Assembly: GCA_023015825.1 (NCBI GenBank)
Contig: JALKAW010000004.1
Location: forward strand, 285,930 to 349,929
Direction of reading: 5' to 3'
From: Flavobacteriaceae bacterium S0862
Lineage (GTDB): Bacteria > Bacteroidota > Bacteroidia > Flavobacteriales > Flavobacteriaceae
DNA: 64,000 bases
Position numbers and translations under genes: made by a program. Position 1 is the first letter of the stretch. Every line of letters begins with the position of its first letter. Positions 36,457 to 45,279 of the stretch are shown in pieces. Under the pieces are notes generated by a model. That model ran no database searches. It was not told the DNA's origin and saw only the letters and a program-made list of their open reading frames with translations.

Positions 36457-37797
36457 TTATTGTTTTGCCTCCTTTTTGTTAAAAGTATAACTCATACCAA
36501 ATTGAATCATTGAAGTTGTCATATCGTAAGCTACTTCACTTCCAGGTATTGCTCCATATGGAGGGAAAGTAGGAATGAAATTCGGATTAAGAATTTGTCC
36601 GGTTGTTTTACCTCCACTTGAACCATAATGATATACAGCATCGATTTGCCAGTTATTATTTACCTCATAACTAAATCCAAATTGAAAAGCATTCTTAATA
36701 ATTGCAGTCGCTGGAATATTATAAAATGTCAGCTCTTCTGGAATAGGATTTGAACTATATGTATATCCAAAGCGCAATGGCAGTTTATCTATCCCTTTAT
36801 ATTGAATACCTGCAGATACTATTGAAATGTTTTCCCATCCAAAACCTGCAACAACTACTGGAAAACCTTGTGCTGGCCCACTTGTTGCTGGTATCCAGCC
36901 ACTTTCTTTAAAGCCATTTGTATTTTCATAATTAACTGTTCTATAATCTAGCGCTAAATCGATTGCATCATTAGAATACCCTAAGCCAAATGAAAGAATG
37001 GAAGGATAATCCATATCAAAATTATTGTCATCTCCAGCTGAATTATCAAATTCAAACTCACTAAAATTTTGTGTTGTTTTATAAGATGCACCTGCTTTAA
37101 ATCCAACACCTGAGTCATAGAATAAACCAAATTGTCCACCGAAACCTGTAGCCTTGGCTTTATTAGTAGATGGATAACCTGTAGCTGTTGGGCTTGCTGT
37201 AGGGTTTGGTTCTAATTGCAATGCAGCATAATTAAAAGTTGGCTCCACACCAATAGAAAATTCATCTGATAATTCATAGGCCCAAGTAAAACCAATTTGT
37301 AATAACATATAATCGGATTCAATATGCCCAAATCCTCCGGCGCTCTGAGGAGCATTAACAGGGTTGGTCATGTTTTCTGGAAAAGTAACCCCAAACCCAC
37401 TGATACCGAATGCGGAAGCACCAAAAGTATGCTTACTGTCTTCTTTCCCCCAAACCATAGCTAATGCAGGCATTGGTGAAACACCTCTGTCATCTTTAGT
37501 ATTACCACTAAAGAAATTTCCAGTAGGCTGCCCAAAAGCGTCAAATTCAGGAACAGTTGAATATAATTCAGGTGACGAAAAGAATAATCCCAAATCAAAT
37601 TTTAAAATTTTTGAATCAAAAGTACTAATAGCAGCAGGGTTCCATTGCATAGCACCTGAAATATCTAGCGGTTGAGCGGTTGAAGCCCCACCCATTGACA
37701 TATTGACGGATCCTACTCCTTGCATAATATGTCCAGATTGTGCATATAAAATTGTTGAAAAAAACAATGCAAATAGTTTAAATAAATTCGATTTCAT
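36457..37797 (-). CDS. OmpP1/FadL family outer-membrane transporter
   Basis: From ATG 37797 the protein is 446 residues with signal peptide MKSNLFKLFALFFSTILYAQ and mature start SGHIMQGVGSVNMSMGGAST, the conserved N-terminal hatch of FadL-type proteins. Long amphipathic beta strands follow and the last strand ends SMIQFGMSYTFNKK. FadL-type barrels take up long-chain fatty acids or aromatic hydrocarbons through a lateral opening. The longer start at 37824 adds polar residues before the signal peptide. A perfect 20-bp palindrome lies 115 bases upstream and may regulate it. Confidence 0.88.
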   Translation of the reverse strand: MKSNLFKLFALFFSTILYAQSGHIMQGVGSVNMSMGGASTAQPLDISGAMQWNPAAISTFDSKILKFDLGLFFSSPELYSTVPEFDAFGQPTGNFFSGNTKDDRGVSPMPALAMVWGKEDSKHTFGASAFGISGFGVTFPENMTNPVNAPQSAGGFGHIESDYMLLQIGFTWAYELSDEFSIGVEPTFNYAALQLEPNPTASPTATGYPSTNKAKATGFGGQFGLFYDSGVGFKAGASYKTTQNFSEFEFDNSAGDDNNFDMDYPSILSFGLGYSNDAIDLALDYRTVNYENTNGFKESGWIPATSGPAQGFPVVVAGFGWENISIVSAGIQYKGIDKLPLRFGYTYSSNPIPEELTFYNIPATAIIKNAFQFGFSYEVNNNWQIDAVYHYGSSGGKTTGQILNPNFIPTFPPYGAIPGSEVAYDMTTSMIQFGMSYTFNKKEAKQ

Positions 37798-37891
37798 AAT
37801 ATGAGTGTTTTTAGTTAATATCATTTAATAATAATCTGTACTAACAAATTACTTTGGTGAAGTTAATACTAAACAACTATCTAAATCATGA

Positions 37892-37931
37892 CAAAAATCA
37901 CTAAACCTTCTTATGTAACTTAAGTTACATA
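37892..37931 (-). promoter_or_regulatory. Palindromic regulator site and weak promoter upstream of the porin gene
   Basis: TATGTAACTTAAGTTACATA (37912-37931) is a perfect 20-bp palindrome of the TGTAAC-n4-GTTACA type, similar in form to Crp/Fnr-family sites. A -7-like core CAAAAATC on the plus strand (minus GATTTTTG, one mismatch, 37892-37899) lies 12 bases below it, placing the palindrome near -35 of the leftward porin promoter. Confidence 0.45.
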
Positions 37932-38066
37932 TAATGGCGCTATGTAATAATATGCTAAATACAATGTTGTAATTTGTGTTATTATAAGAATATAATAGAG
38001 TAAACTTTGAAGTGGTACTTTGCCAATAATTTATTCATTTCAAGTAAATTAGTAAAATATTTATGC

Positions 38067-38074
38067 TATATTTG
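38067..38074 (+). promoter_or_regulatory. -7 promoter element for the 79-residue protein gene
   Basis: TATATTTG matches TAnnTTTG, 29 bases before the ATG at 38104. Confidence 0.5.
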
Positions 38075-38103
38075 AAAATGATTAACCCAAATCACTCTAT
38101 AAA

Positions 38104-38343
38104 ATGCTACCAATCAACCTACTAATAACTCATTTTAATTCAATTTTATTGATAGAGCAATCTAGCATCGTCACTGTATTAATAATTACTGTGGTATTCT
38201 TTTTAATCCTTTTAATATTGGGTGTGAGAAAGTCCTACAAACTAAAAGCTGAAAACGAAAAGCTAAGTAAAAAATCTTATTCGTCTTCTTCTAAAGATAA
38301 TGAAATTTATAAAGATTTTACTGAGGGTCATTTATATGATTAA
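38104..38343 (+). CDS. Small single-helix membrane protein
   Basis: A 79-residue protein with a hydrophobic N-terminal stretch, one clear membrane helix (about 22-42, VTVLIITVVFFLILLILGVR) and a charged cytoplasmic tail (KLKAENEKLSKK, then serines). No family recognised. The gene is supported by a perfect -7 element upstream and a strong terminator directly after it. Confidence 0.6.
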   Translation: MLPINLLITHFNSILLIEQSSIVTVLIITVVFFLILLILGVRKSYKLKAENEKLSKKSYSSSSKDNEIYKDFTEGHLYD

Positions 38344-38363
38344 GATATTTATAAACATAAAAT

Positions 38364-38396
38364 AAAAAGAGCCAGCAAATGCTGGCTCTTTTTATT
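38364..38396. terminator. Bidirectional intrinsic terminator
   Basis: A perfect 9-bp stem AGAGCCAGC-AAAT-GCTGGCTCT (38368-38389) is flanked by A and T runs, between the 79-residue protein gene and the convergent ettA. Confidence 0.85.
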
Positions 38397-38401
38397 TACA
38401 A

Positions 38402-40093
38402 TTATCTCACTAATTTTTTATACTTTATTCGTTTTGGCATTAAATCGCCTCCTAAACGTTTTTTCTTATTCTCTTCATAATCACTAAAACTTCCTTCAAA
38501 GAAATAAACTTGGCTATCTCCTTCAAAAGCTAGAATATGTGTACAAATACGATCTAAAAACCATCTGTCATGCGAAATCACCACTGCACAACCTGCAAAG
38601 TTCTCCAAACCTTCTTCTAAAGCTCTTAGTGTATTGACATCAAGATCATTAGTAGGCTCATCTAAAAGCAATACATTACCTTCTTCCTTAAGTGTCATAG
38701 CCAAATGTAAACGGTTACGTTCACCTCCAGAAAGCAAATTCACCTTTTTGTTTTGTTCACTTCCAGAGAAATTAAATCGACTTAGGTAAGCTCTAGAGTT
38801 TACTTGCTTTCCTCCCATCATAATCAACTCCTGTTCATCACTAAAGTTTTGCCAAATAGTTTTATTTGGATCTATATTAGAATGTTTTTGGTCGACATAA
38901 GCTATTTTTGCTGTATCACCTACTTTAAACTCGCCTTTATCTGGTTCAATCTCTCCCATTATCATTTTAAAAATGGTCGTTTTACCAGCTCCATTCGGTC
39001 CAATTACACCAACAATGCCTGCTTGTGGAAGATTGAAATTTAAATCTTCGTAAAGGAGCTTATCATCATAAGCTTTACTTACACCAATTGCTTCAATCAC
39101 GTTGGTTCCCAAACGAGGTCCATTTGGAATATAAATTTCAAGTTTTTCATCTAACTGTTTTTGGTCTTGACTCATTAACTTGTCATAGTTTTTCAAACGT
39201 GCTTTTTGCTTTGTTTGACGACCTTTAGCTCCTTGTCTAACCCATTCCAACTCTCGCTCTAAAGTTTTTTGACGTTTTGAAGCTGTTTTACTTTCTTGAG
39301 CCATACGCTTAGATTTTTGATCTAACCATGATGAGTAATTTCCTTTCCATGGGATTCCTTCACCTCTATCAAGTTCAAGAATCCAACCTGCTACGTTATC
39401 TAAAAAGTATCTATCGTGCGTTACTGCAATTACTGTTCCTTTGTATTGCGCTAAGTGATGCTCTAACCAATGTACAGATTCAGCATCCAAGTGGTTTGTT
39501 GGTTCATCTAATAATAATACATCTGGTTCCTGCAATAATAAACGACATAAAGCCACGCGGCGTCTTTCTCCACCTGACAATACACCTATTTTCTTGTCAC
39601 CATCTGGAGTCCTAAGTGCATCCATGGCAATTTCTAATTTGGTATCTAATTCCCAAGCATTGGCTGCGTCTATTTGATCTTGAAGTTCAGCTTGACGGTT
39701 CATGAGCTTTTCCATTTTATCTGGGTCGCTATAAACTTCTTCTAAACCAAATTGATCATTTATTTTATTGTACTCATCAAGTATAGCAACAGTTTCAGCA
39801 GCTCCTTCTCTAACAACCTCCATAACCGTTTTATTGTCATCTAATTGAGGCTCTTGCTCCAAATACCCAACAGAGTAATCTTGTGAAAAAACTACATCTC
39901 CTTGATAGTTTTTATCAACTCCTGCTATAATTTTAAGAAGTGTAGACTTACCTGAACCATTAAGTCCTAAGATTCCTATTTTAGCTCCATAGAAGAAGCT
40001 TAAATATATGTTTTTTAAAACTGGTGTATTTGCACTTTGATATGTCTTTGTAACACCAGACATTGAGAAAATTATCTTTTTATCATCACTCAT
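38402..40093 (-). CDS. ettA: Energy-dependent translational throttle protein EttA (ABC-F ATPase)
   Basis: The 563-residue protein has two ABC domains without membrane segments: Walker A GLNGSGKSTL and GPNGAGKTTI, signatures LSGGERRRVAL and LSGGERNRLHL, Walker B LLLDEPTNHLD and LLLDEPTNDLD. Length and the linker with RQTKQKARLKNYDKL are typical of EttA, which gates the first peptide bonds on the ribosome in response to ADP/ATP ratio. The start overlaps the stop of the 60-residue membrane protein gene by one base (TAATG), so they are translationally coupled. Confidence 0.92.
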   Translation of the reverse strand: MSDDKKIIFSMSGVTKTYQSANTPVLKNIYLSFFYGAKIGILGLNGSGKSTLLKIIAGVDKNYQGDVVFSQDYSVGYLEQEPQLDDNKTVMEVVREGAAETVAILDEYNKINDQFGLEEVYSDPDKMEKLMNRQAELQDQIDAANAWELDTKLEIAMDALRTPDGDKKIGVLSGGERRRVALCRLLLQEPDVLLLDEPTNHLDAESVHWLEHHLAQYKGTVIAVTHDRYFLDNVAGWILELDRGEGIPWKGNYSSWLDQKSKRMAQESKTASKRQKTLERELEWVRQGAKGRQTKQKARLKNYDKLMSQDQKQLDEKLEIYIPNGPRLGTNVIEAIGVSKAYDDKLLYEDLNFNLPQAGIVGVIGPNGAGKTTIFKMIMGEIEPDKGEFKVGDTAKIAYVDQKHSNIDPNKTIWQNFSDEQELIMMGGKQVNSRAYLSRFNFSGSEQNKKVNLLSGGERNRLHLAMTLKEEGNVLLLDEPTNDLDVNTLRALEEGLENFAGCAVVISHDRWFLDRICTHILAFEGDSQVYFFEGSFSDYEENKKKRLGGDLMPKRIKYKKLVR

Positions 40094-40275
40094 TATACTC
40101 TACCTTTTAATGCGTTAAACACCCATGCTATTGCAAAAAAACCTATGCCAACAGTTGCAAAACCCCAACCTGCAACATCATCATACCTATAAGCTCCCAT
40201 TAATATTAAAACTATTCCCATAATTACCATTAGCACAGTTGCCCATGCTAATACTGTGTTCTTATTCATTGCCAT
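40093..40275 (-). CDS. Small two-helix membrane protein coupled to ettA (CAL67264-type)
   Basis: A 60-residue protein with two membrane helices (about 6-27 and 33-55) around a polar loop YRYDDVAGW. It matches from memory the small flavobacterial family called CAL67264 membrane protein, usually next to ettA. Its stop overlaps the ettA ATG. A second ATG two codons in (40269) is an equally good start. Function unknown. Confidence 0.7.
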   Translation of the reverse strand: MAMNKNTVLAWATVLMVIMGIVLILMGAYRYDDVAGWGFATVGIGFFAIAWVFNALKGRV

Positions 40276-40335
40276 AATCTATTCTTAGTTTGTTTTGATA
40301 GTTAGTCGAAACACAAATATCGCATTTTTATATAA

Positions 40336-40366
40336 AAAAAGCATCCTTTATTAGGATGCTTTTTAG
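40336..40366. terminator. Hairpin terminator of the pirin operon
   Basis: AAAGCATCCT (40338-40347) pairs with AGGATGCTTT (40353-40362), with A and T runs on both sides. It lies after the pirin gene and before the ettA unit. Confidence 0.8.
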
Positions 40367-40380
40367 TGCCTGTGTAATTA

Positions 40381-41106
40381 TTACAGCTCAAGCAATGGTA
40401 CTTCAATAAAAAGCAGTTGAGAATCTTCTAAAACGTTAATGTCAAAATCTTCAGTTTCAGAAACCCCAATAGCATCACGAGTCTGTAAACTATTGCTATT
40501 AATCATTACATTCCCATGTATTGTCATTACATACACGCCATGCTTTTCACTTTTTAATTCATATTTAAATGTCTTACCTTTATCTAAATCTATTCTAGAC
40601 AAAATTGCATCTTGATGAATTTTTAAACTGCCTTCATTATTTTCATCAATGGAAGTTACTAAGGTTTGCAATTTGTTTTTCCTGTTTTCTTCTAGAAAGG
40701 TTTTTTGATCATAGCGAGGTTCAATATTTTGTTTATTAGGAATGATCCATATTTGAAATAAACTCAAATGCTTATCAACAGATCCATTAATTTCAGAATG
40801 TTGGACTCCTGTTCCAGCTGACATTACTTGTACTTCTCCTGGAAACACAGATTGCCATTCATTATGCATTGAATCTCGATGTTTTAACTCTCCCCCTAAA
40901 GGAATTGTTATGATTTCCATATTATCATGAGGATGAGTACCAAAACCCATTTTTGGTGCTATAATATCATCATTTAATACTCTTAATGCTCCAAAATGAA
41001 CTTTTTCAGGATTATACCAATTGGCAAAACTAAACGAATGGTTTGCTTGTAACCAACCATGATTAGCGAATCCTCTACTCTCTGCTTTATGAATTATTGT
41101 TTTCAT
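40381..41106 (-). CDS. Pirin family protein
   Basis: The 241-residue bicupin has the pirin metal ligands in GFGTHPHDNMEIITIPL (two histidines and a glutamate) and SAGTGVQHSE. Pirins are iron-binding cupins; some have quercetinase activity or act as redox sensors. It is preceded by a 17-bp palindrome and lies 47 bases after a MarR gene on the same strand, which is itself coupled to an FMN reductase; together they look like a redox or quinone stress unit. Confidence 0.9.
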   Translation of the reverse strand: MKTIIHKAESRGFANHGWLQANHSFSFANWYNPEKVHFGALRVLNDDIIAPKMGFGTHPHDNMEIITIPLGGELKHRDSMHNEWQSVFPGEVQVMSAGTGVQHSEINGSVDKHLSLFQIWIIPNKQNIEPRYDQKTFLEENRKNKLQTLVTSIDENNEGSLKIHQDAILSRIDLDKGKTFKYELKSEKHGVYVMTIHGNVMINSNSLQTRDAIGVSETEDFDINVLEDSQLLFIEVPLLEL

Positions 41107-41124
41107 CTTTCTTCCTTTCTGTTT

Positions 41125-41141
41125 TAGTTTACTGTAAACTA
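41125..41141 (-). promoter_or_regulatory. Palindrome in front of the pirin gene
   Basis: TAGTTTACTGTAAACTA is a perfect 17-bp palindrome with a single central base, located 19 bases before the pirin ATG and after the MarR stop. It may be an operator for a separate pirin promoter or part of a leader hairpin. It differs from the tandem MarR-type palindromes upstream of the FMN reductase gene. Confidence 0.5.
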
Positions 41142-41153
41142 TTTGATTAATTT

Positions 41154-41591
41154 TTAGCGAATTTTATCCAGCAAGTCGCTTAATATTCCTGCTTCTTTTT
41201 CATTGATATTTTCTAATAAATCAAAATTCATCTTTTTAGAAATATCGTCAAGTAATTTCAAGCCTTCATCAGTAATTGCTATATGCACTACTCTTCTATC
41301 TGTAGGACAAGGAATGCGTTCAATTAAATTTTTGGCGGACAATTTATCCATCAATCTTGTAGCATTGGGAGCACGTTCTAACATGCGTTTTTTAATGGTT
41401 TGCACTTTTAAAGGCTCACCTGCACCTCTTAAAATTCTGAGAATATTGAATTGCTGTGGCGAAATACCAAAAGGCTTAAAAAACGTATTTTGATGACGGT
41501 TAATCCAATTGCTTGTGTAAATAATATTCAATAATGCTTTTACTTTGTTATTTGGAAAGCTAGAATTAATATCTTTTGAAATATCTCCCAT
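41154..41591 (-). CDS. MarR family transcriptional regulator
   Basis: A 145-residue winged-helix protein with the MarR core: SPQQFNILRILRGAGEPLKV (helix-turn-helix start), then ATRLMDKLSAKNLIERIPC and the wing PTDRRVVHIAITDEGLKLLD. MarR dimers bind palindromes and often repress their own operon until a phenolic or oxidant ligand binds. The ATG overlaps the stop of the FMN reductase gene (TAATG). Likely target is the tandem palindrome upstream of that gene. Confidence 0.88.
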   Translation of the reverse strand: MGDISKDINSSFPNNKVKALLNIIYTSNWINRHQNTFFKPFGISPQQFNILRILRGAGEPLKVQTIKKRMLERAPNATRLMDKLSAKNLIERIPCPTDRRVVHIAITDEGLKLLDDISKKMNFDLLENINEKEAGILSDLLDKIR

Positions 41592-42121
41592 TATAGTGCC
41601 ATTTCAAATTTAGTAATAGCTACTTTTAGTTGTTGATCTAATTCTTCTTCTTTAATTCCTTCATCCGAAAAATTATTTCCAAAGAATGGTAATGAAAAAT
41701 CTGATACAATATTTCCTCCCATATAAGGAAAACGTCCTTTTGCAATCTCCAAAACGGTCGCTCCTCCTCTACCTCCTGGTGAAGTAGCCATTAATAGCAT
41801 TGGTTTATCACTCCAAAGTTTTCCATCAATTCTAGACATCCAATCAAAAATGTTTTTAAATACTGTTGAATAGGCTCCATTATGCTCAGCTAATGACAGT
41901 ACTATACCATCAGACAATTTTATTTTATCAAGAAATACTTGAGCATTATCTGGTATTCCATGTTCATTTTCCAAATCAATGTTATAAAGTGGTAATTCAA
42001 AATCGTTTAAATCTAAAACTTCAACTTCAGCGTTATTTATTTGATTTGCAACATAAATTGCCAATGTCTTATTTATTGAATTCTTGCTGTTACTGCCTGC
42101 AAAGGCTATTATTTTTTTCAT
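41591..42121 (-). CDS. NADPH-dependent FMN reductase family protein
   Basis: The 176-residue flavodoxin-like protein starts MKKIIAFAGSNSKNSINKTL, with the phosphate-binding loop GSNSKNSINK, and has LAEHNGAYSTVFKNIFDWMS and ATSPGGRGGATVLE. Such enzymes reduce FMN, quinones, azo dyes or chromate with NAD(P)H. First gene of the operon with marR and pirin. A perfect -7 element lies 17 bases upstream, next to the palindromic operator. Confidence 0.88.
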   Translation of the reverse strand: MKKIIAFAGSNSKNSINKTLAIYVANQINNAEVEVLDLNDFELPLYNIDLENEHGIPDNAQVFLDKIKLSDGIVLSLAEHNGAYSTVFKNIFDWMSRIDGKLWSDKPMLLMATSPGGRGGATVLEIAKGRFPYMGGNIVSDFSLPFFGNNFSDEGIKEEELDQQLKVAITKFEMAL

Positions 42122-42138
42122 AAACTAATTATTTGATG

Positions 42139-42194
42139 CAAATATACAAAATAAAATTTATATATTCCATGGAATATATTCCCATGGAATATAT
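42139..42194 (-). promoter_or_regulatory. Promoter and tandem palindromic operator of the FMN reductase-marR-pirin operon
   Basis: The -7 element is TATATTTG on the minus strand (plus CAAATATA, 42139-42146). Upstream lies TATATTCCATGGAATATA (42161-42178), a perfect 18-bp palindrome, overlapping a second near-copy with arms TATATTCC and GGAATATA and one extra base in the centre (42175-42193). The first palindrome covers the expected -33 region, a typical place for a MarR repressor. Confidence 0.7.
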
Positions 42195-42260
42195 AAATAC
42201 AATAATCTATCTTTTATAGCAACAAGTTCTTTTGTACTTTAGCATCAAACAAAAGAATTA

Positions 42261-43889
42261 ATGGATATTAACTTCAATAAAAATGAAGATCATAATAAAC
42301 TTTTAGTATCAGATTTAACGAAGCGATTTGCTAAAGTAAAGCTTGGAGGTGGTAAGAGTCGTATAGTAAAGCATCATGCTAAAGGCAAAATGACAGCCCG
42401 TGAACGAATTGATTACCTTCTAGATGCCAAATCAAAAAGTATTGAAATTGGAGCATTTGCAGGGGATAATATGTATGAAGAACATGGTGGATGTCCCTCT
42501 GGAGGTGTTGTCGTTAAAATTGGTTATGTAAAAGGAAAGCAATGTATTGTAGTAGCAAACGATGCAACTGTGAAGGCTGGAGCTTGGTTTCCTATTACTG
42601 GAAAAAAGAACTTACGTGCTCAGGAAATTGCTATAGAAAACAAATTGCCAATTATTTATTTAGTTGATTCGGCTGGTGTGTATTTACCAATGCAAGACGA
42701 GATTTTTCCTGATAAAGAACATTTTGGTCGCATTTTCAGGAATAATGCTGTGATGAGCAGTATGGGAATAACCCAAATCGCTGCAGTTATGGGAAGTTGT
42801 GTTGCTGGAGGCGCTTACTTGCCTATTATGAGTGATGAAGCTTTAATCGTTGATAAAACTGGTAGTATTTTCTTAGCTGGAAGTTATTTAGTAAAAGCAG
42901 CCATAGGTGAAACCATCGATAACGAAACACTTGGTGGTGCTACGACACACTGTGAGATTAGTGGTGTAACCGATTATAAAGCTAAAGATGATAAAGATGC
43001 TTTAGATACCATTAAGAACATTATTGACAAAATTGGTGATTACGATAAAGCTGGGTTTAATAGAGCTAAAGCTGAGTTCCCAAAAGAAACACAAGAAGAC
43101 ATCTATGGTATACTGCCTAAAAGTCGTGCAGACCAATATGACATGTACGACATCATAAAGCGTTTGGTTGATAATTCTGAATATGATGAATATAAAGCAG
43201 GCTATGGAAAAACCATCATTACTGCTTATGCAAGAATTGATGGTTGGGCAGTTGGTATTGTTGCCAATCAACGAAAATTAGTAAAAACCAAAAAAGGTGA
43301 AATGCAGTTTGGTGGTGTTATTTATAATGACAGTGCAGATAAGGCAACACGCTTTATTGCCAATTGCAATCAGAAGAAAATTCCGTTGGTGTTTTTACAA
43401 GATGTTACAGGTTTTATGGTTGGAAGTAAAAGTGAACATGGAGGTATTATAAAAGATGGTGCTAAAATGGTGAATGCTGTGAGTAACTCTGTAGTGCCAA
43501 AATTCACTATTATTATTGGTAATAGTTATGGTGCAGGAAATTACGCTATGTGTGGGAAAGCTTATGACCCAAGGTTGATAGTCGCATGGCCAAGTGCTGA
43601 GTTGGCTGTAATGAGTGGAAACTCAGCGGCTAAAGTGTTACTACAAATCGAAAAAGCCTCGTTACTTAAAAAAGGTGAAAAAATTACACCTGAAAAAGAA
43701 GAAGAACTCTTCAATAAAATAAAAGATAGATACGATAACCAAGTATCCCCATATTACGCAGCTGCAAGACTTTGGACAGATGGTGTCATAGACCCACTTG
43801 ATACAAGAAAGTGGGTAAGCATTGGTATAGAGGCTGCAAACCACGCTCCTATTGAGAAACCTTTTAATTTAGGAGTGATTCAAGTTTAA
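42261..43889 (+). CDS. Acyl-CoA carboxylase beta subunit (methylcrotonyl-CoA carboxylase-like)
   Basis: The 542-residue carboxyltransferase has both crotonase-fold halves: an N-terminal acyl-CoA-binding half with MGSCVAGGAYLPIMSDEA and a C-terminal biotin-binding half with IIGNSYGAGNYAMCGKAYDP. Length and segments such as FGRIFRNNAVMSSMGI and FLQDVTGFMVGS fit methylcrotonyl-CoA carboxylase beta better than propionyl-CoA carboxylase. It transfers CO2 from biotin to an acyl-CoA, probably in leucine breakdown. No alpha (biotin carboxylase) subunit is found in the window. Its end overlaps the convergent M24 gene by 4 bases. Confidence 0.85.
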   Translation: MDINFNKNEDHNKLLVSDLTKRFAKVKLGGGKSRIVKHHAKGKMTARERIDYLLDAKSKSIEIGAFAGDNMYEEHGGCPSGGVVVKIGYVKGKQCIVVANDATVKAGAWFPITGKKNLRAQEIAIENKLPIIYLVDSAGVYLPMQDEIFPDKEHFGRIFRNNAVMSSMGITQIAAVMGSCVAGGAYLPIMSDEALIVDKTGSIFLAGSYLVKAAIGETIDNETLGGATTHCEISGVTDYKAKDDKDALDTIKNIIDKIGDYDKAGFNRAKAEFPKETQEDIYGILPKSRADQYDMYDIIKRLVDNSEYDEYKAGYGKTIITAYARIDGWAVGIVANQRKLVKTKKGEMQFGGVIYNDSADKATRFIANCNQKKIPLVFLQDVTGFMVGSKSEHGGIIKDGAKMVNAVSNSVVPKFTIIIGNSYGAGNYAMCGKAYDPRLIVAWPSAELAVMSGNSAAKVLLQIEKASLLKKGEKITPEKEEELFNKIKDRYDNQVSPYYAAARLWTDGVIDPLDTRKWVSIGIEAANHAPIEKPFNLGVIQV

Positions 43890-45223
43890 TTCCCCTGATG
43901 GTCTTTAACTCTCGGAATAGTTAACAACTTTGTTTGTCTACCGTTTACGTATCTAAAACCATCTTTACCAAAAAAACCAGCTTCTTCGAACATGATACGA
44001 ATATCACGTTTCCATTCAGGAATATTCACGGTTGTATTCAATTCAATGGCATAAACCGTGTTTATATGTAATGGATAATCGCCATTTACAGGAACACCAC
44101 CTTGAGCATCCCACATACCTAATGTGGTTCCAGACGAATGTCCATAACTACCTAATGGATGTGTATAAATAGATGGACGTAATCCAGCAGCTTTAGCTTC
44201 TTCTAGAGATTTTAATAAAATTTGATTTCCAGTAGCGCCTTCTACAAAATTATTAGTAAAAATATCTTGAAGTTTATTTCCTTCAGCAAAAGCATCCGAT
44301 AAAAACTTTGGTGGTGCTTTTTCTTCTGGTTTTAATACATACGCCAATTCTTGACAGTCGGTATTTAAGCGTAAATAAGTAATTCCGAAATCACAATGCA
44401 ATAAATCTCCTGGCAAAATCACCATTTTTCCTGGTCTATCGGAAAAAGAATATAAGTGGCCTTCTAATTCTTCACTAGTTCTTTGTACATCAACCGTTGG
44501 GTGAAACCAAGTTTCTAGATCTAATTGCGTTACTTTGTCACGCATCCACCACTCTACATCTGTTGTTGTTGTAATTCCAGGAGTAATCACTTTTTCTGAA
44601 AAGGCTTCAGCAATAATATCATGTGTAATATCTACCAACTGATTAAAAATAACCATTTCACGTTCTGTTCTGGTTTCTATCCATCCTGTAGCCAATGGTT
44701 GTGCCGAAGTCACTCTTTTTTCAAACTTTTTTGGTAAGTAGGACATGAACTCATCATAATCAGTTTTATCCAAGCCATCGGCTATATTAAAATGCTTAGA
44801 ATAGTTGAGCCCTATTTTATCAGGATTTCGTTCCTCAATAAGCTGCATGAGTCGTTTCCATTGGTTTGGTTCTTTCTCTTTGTCCCATGCCGAAATGATA
44901 TTTTCGCCAAAATTATATCTGGCAACTGCTAATTTTTCAATTGTATTTTTTGCTTTATCTCTATAGAATAGAATAATTGTTCGTCTGCGTGCATTTAACC
45001 AAGTAGCTGGCAACATGGTTCTAAGTACTGGATCCTCATTATATTCTCTTGATATTAGAATCCACATATCTATTCCTGTTCTATCCATTAATTGAGGCAA
45101 CAGATAATTGAATCTATCAGCTAAAATTTCATCGACTACTCTAGCTCTTTCTCGTTCTGGCAAAATACGTTGTGCATTAATTTGAAGAGTGATTAAAAAA
45201 ACAATGAAGCATACTTTTTTCAT
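43886..45223 (-). CDS. Secreted M24 family metallopeptidase (Xaa-Pro aminopeptidase-like)
   Basis: The 445-residue protein starts with signal peptide MKKVCFIVFLITLQINAQ, then a creatinase-type N-terminal domain and a pita-bread catalytic domain. Metal ligands are seen in LHCDFGITYLRLNTDCQ, THPLGSYGHSSGT and later NTVYAIELNTTV and MFEEAGFFG. M24 enzymes of this type remove residues before proline in the periplasm. An alternative role as a dipeptidase cannot be excluded. Confidence 0.82.
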   Translation of the reverse strand: MKKVCFIVFLITLQINAQRILPERERARVVDEILADRFNYLLPQLMDRTGIDMWILISREYNEDPVLRTMLPATWLNARRRTIILFYRDKAKNTIEKLAVARYNFGENIISAWDKEKEPNQWKRLMQLIEERNPDKIGLNYSKHFNIADGLDKTDYDEFMSYLPKKFEKRVTSAQPLATGWIETRTEREMVIFNQLVDITHDIIAEAFSEKVITPGITTTTDVEWWMRDKVTQLDLETWFHPTVDVQRTSEELEGHLYSFSDRPGKMVILPGDLLHCDFGITYLRLNTDCQELAYVLKPEEKAPPKFLSDAFAEGNKLQDIFTNNFVEGATGNQILLKSLEEAKAAGLRPSIYTHPLGSYGHSSGTTLGMWDAQGGVPVNGDYPLHINTVYAIELNTTVNIPEWKRDIRIMFEEAGFFGKDGFRYVNGRQTKLLTIPRVKDHQGN

Positions 45224-45279
45224 GTTAACAATTTTGGTTGGTTAGGATATAAAAATATCAAAAAAATACTATATAAAAC

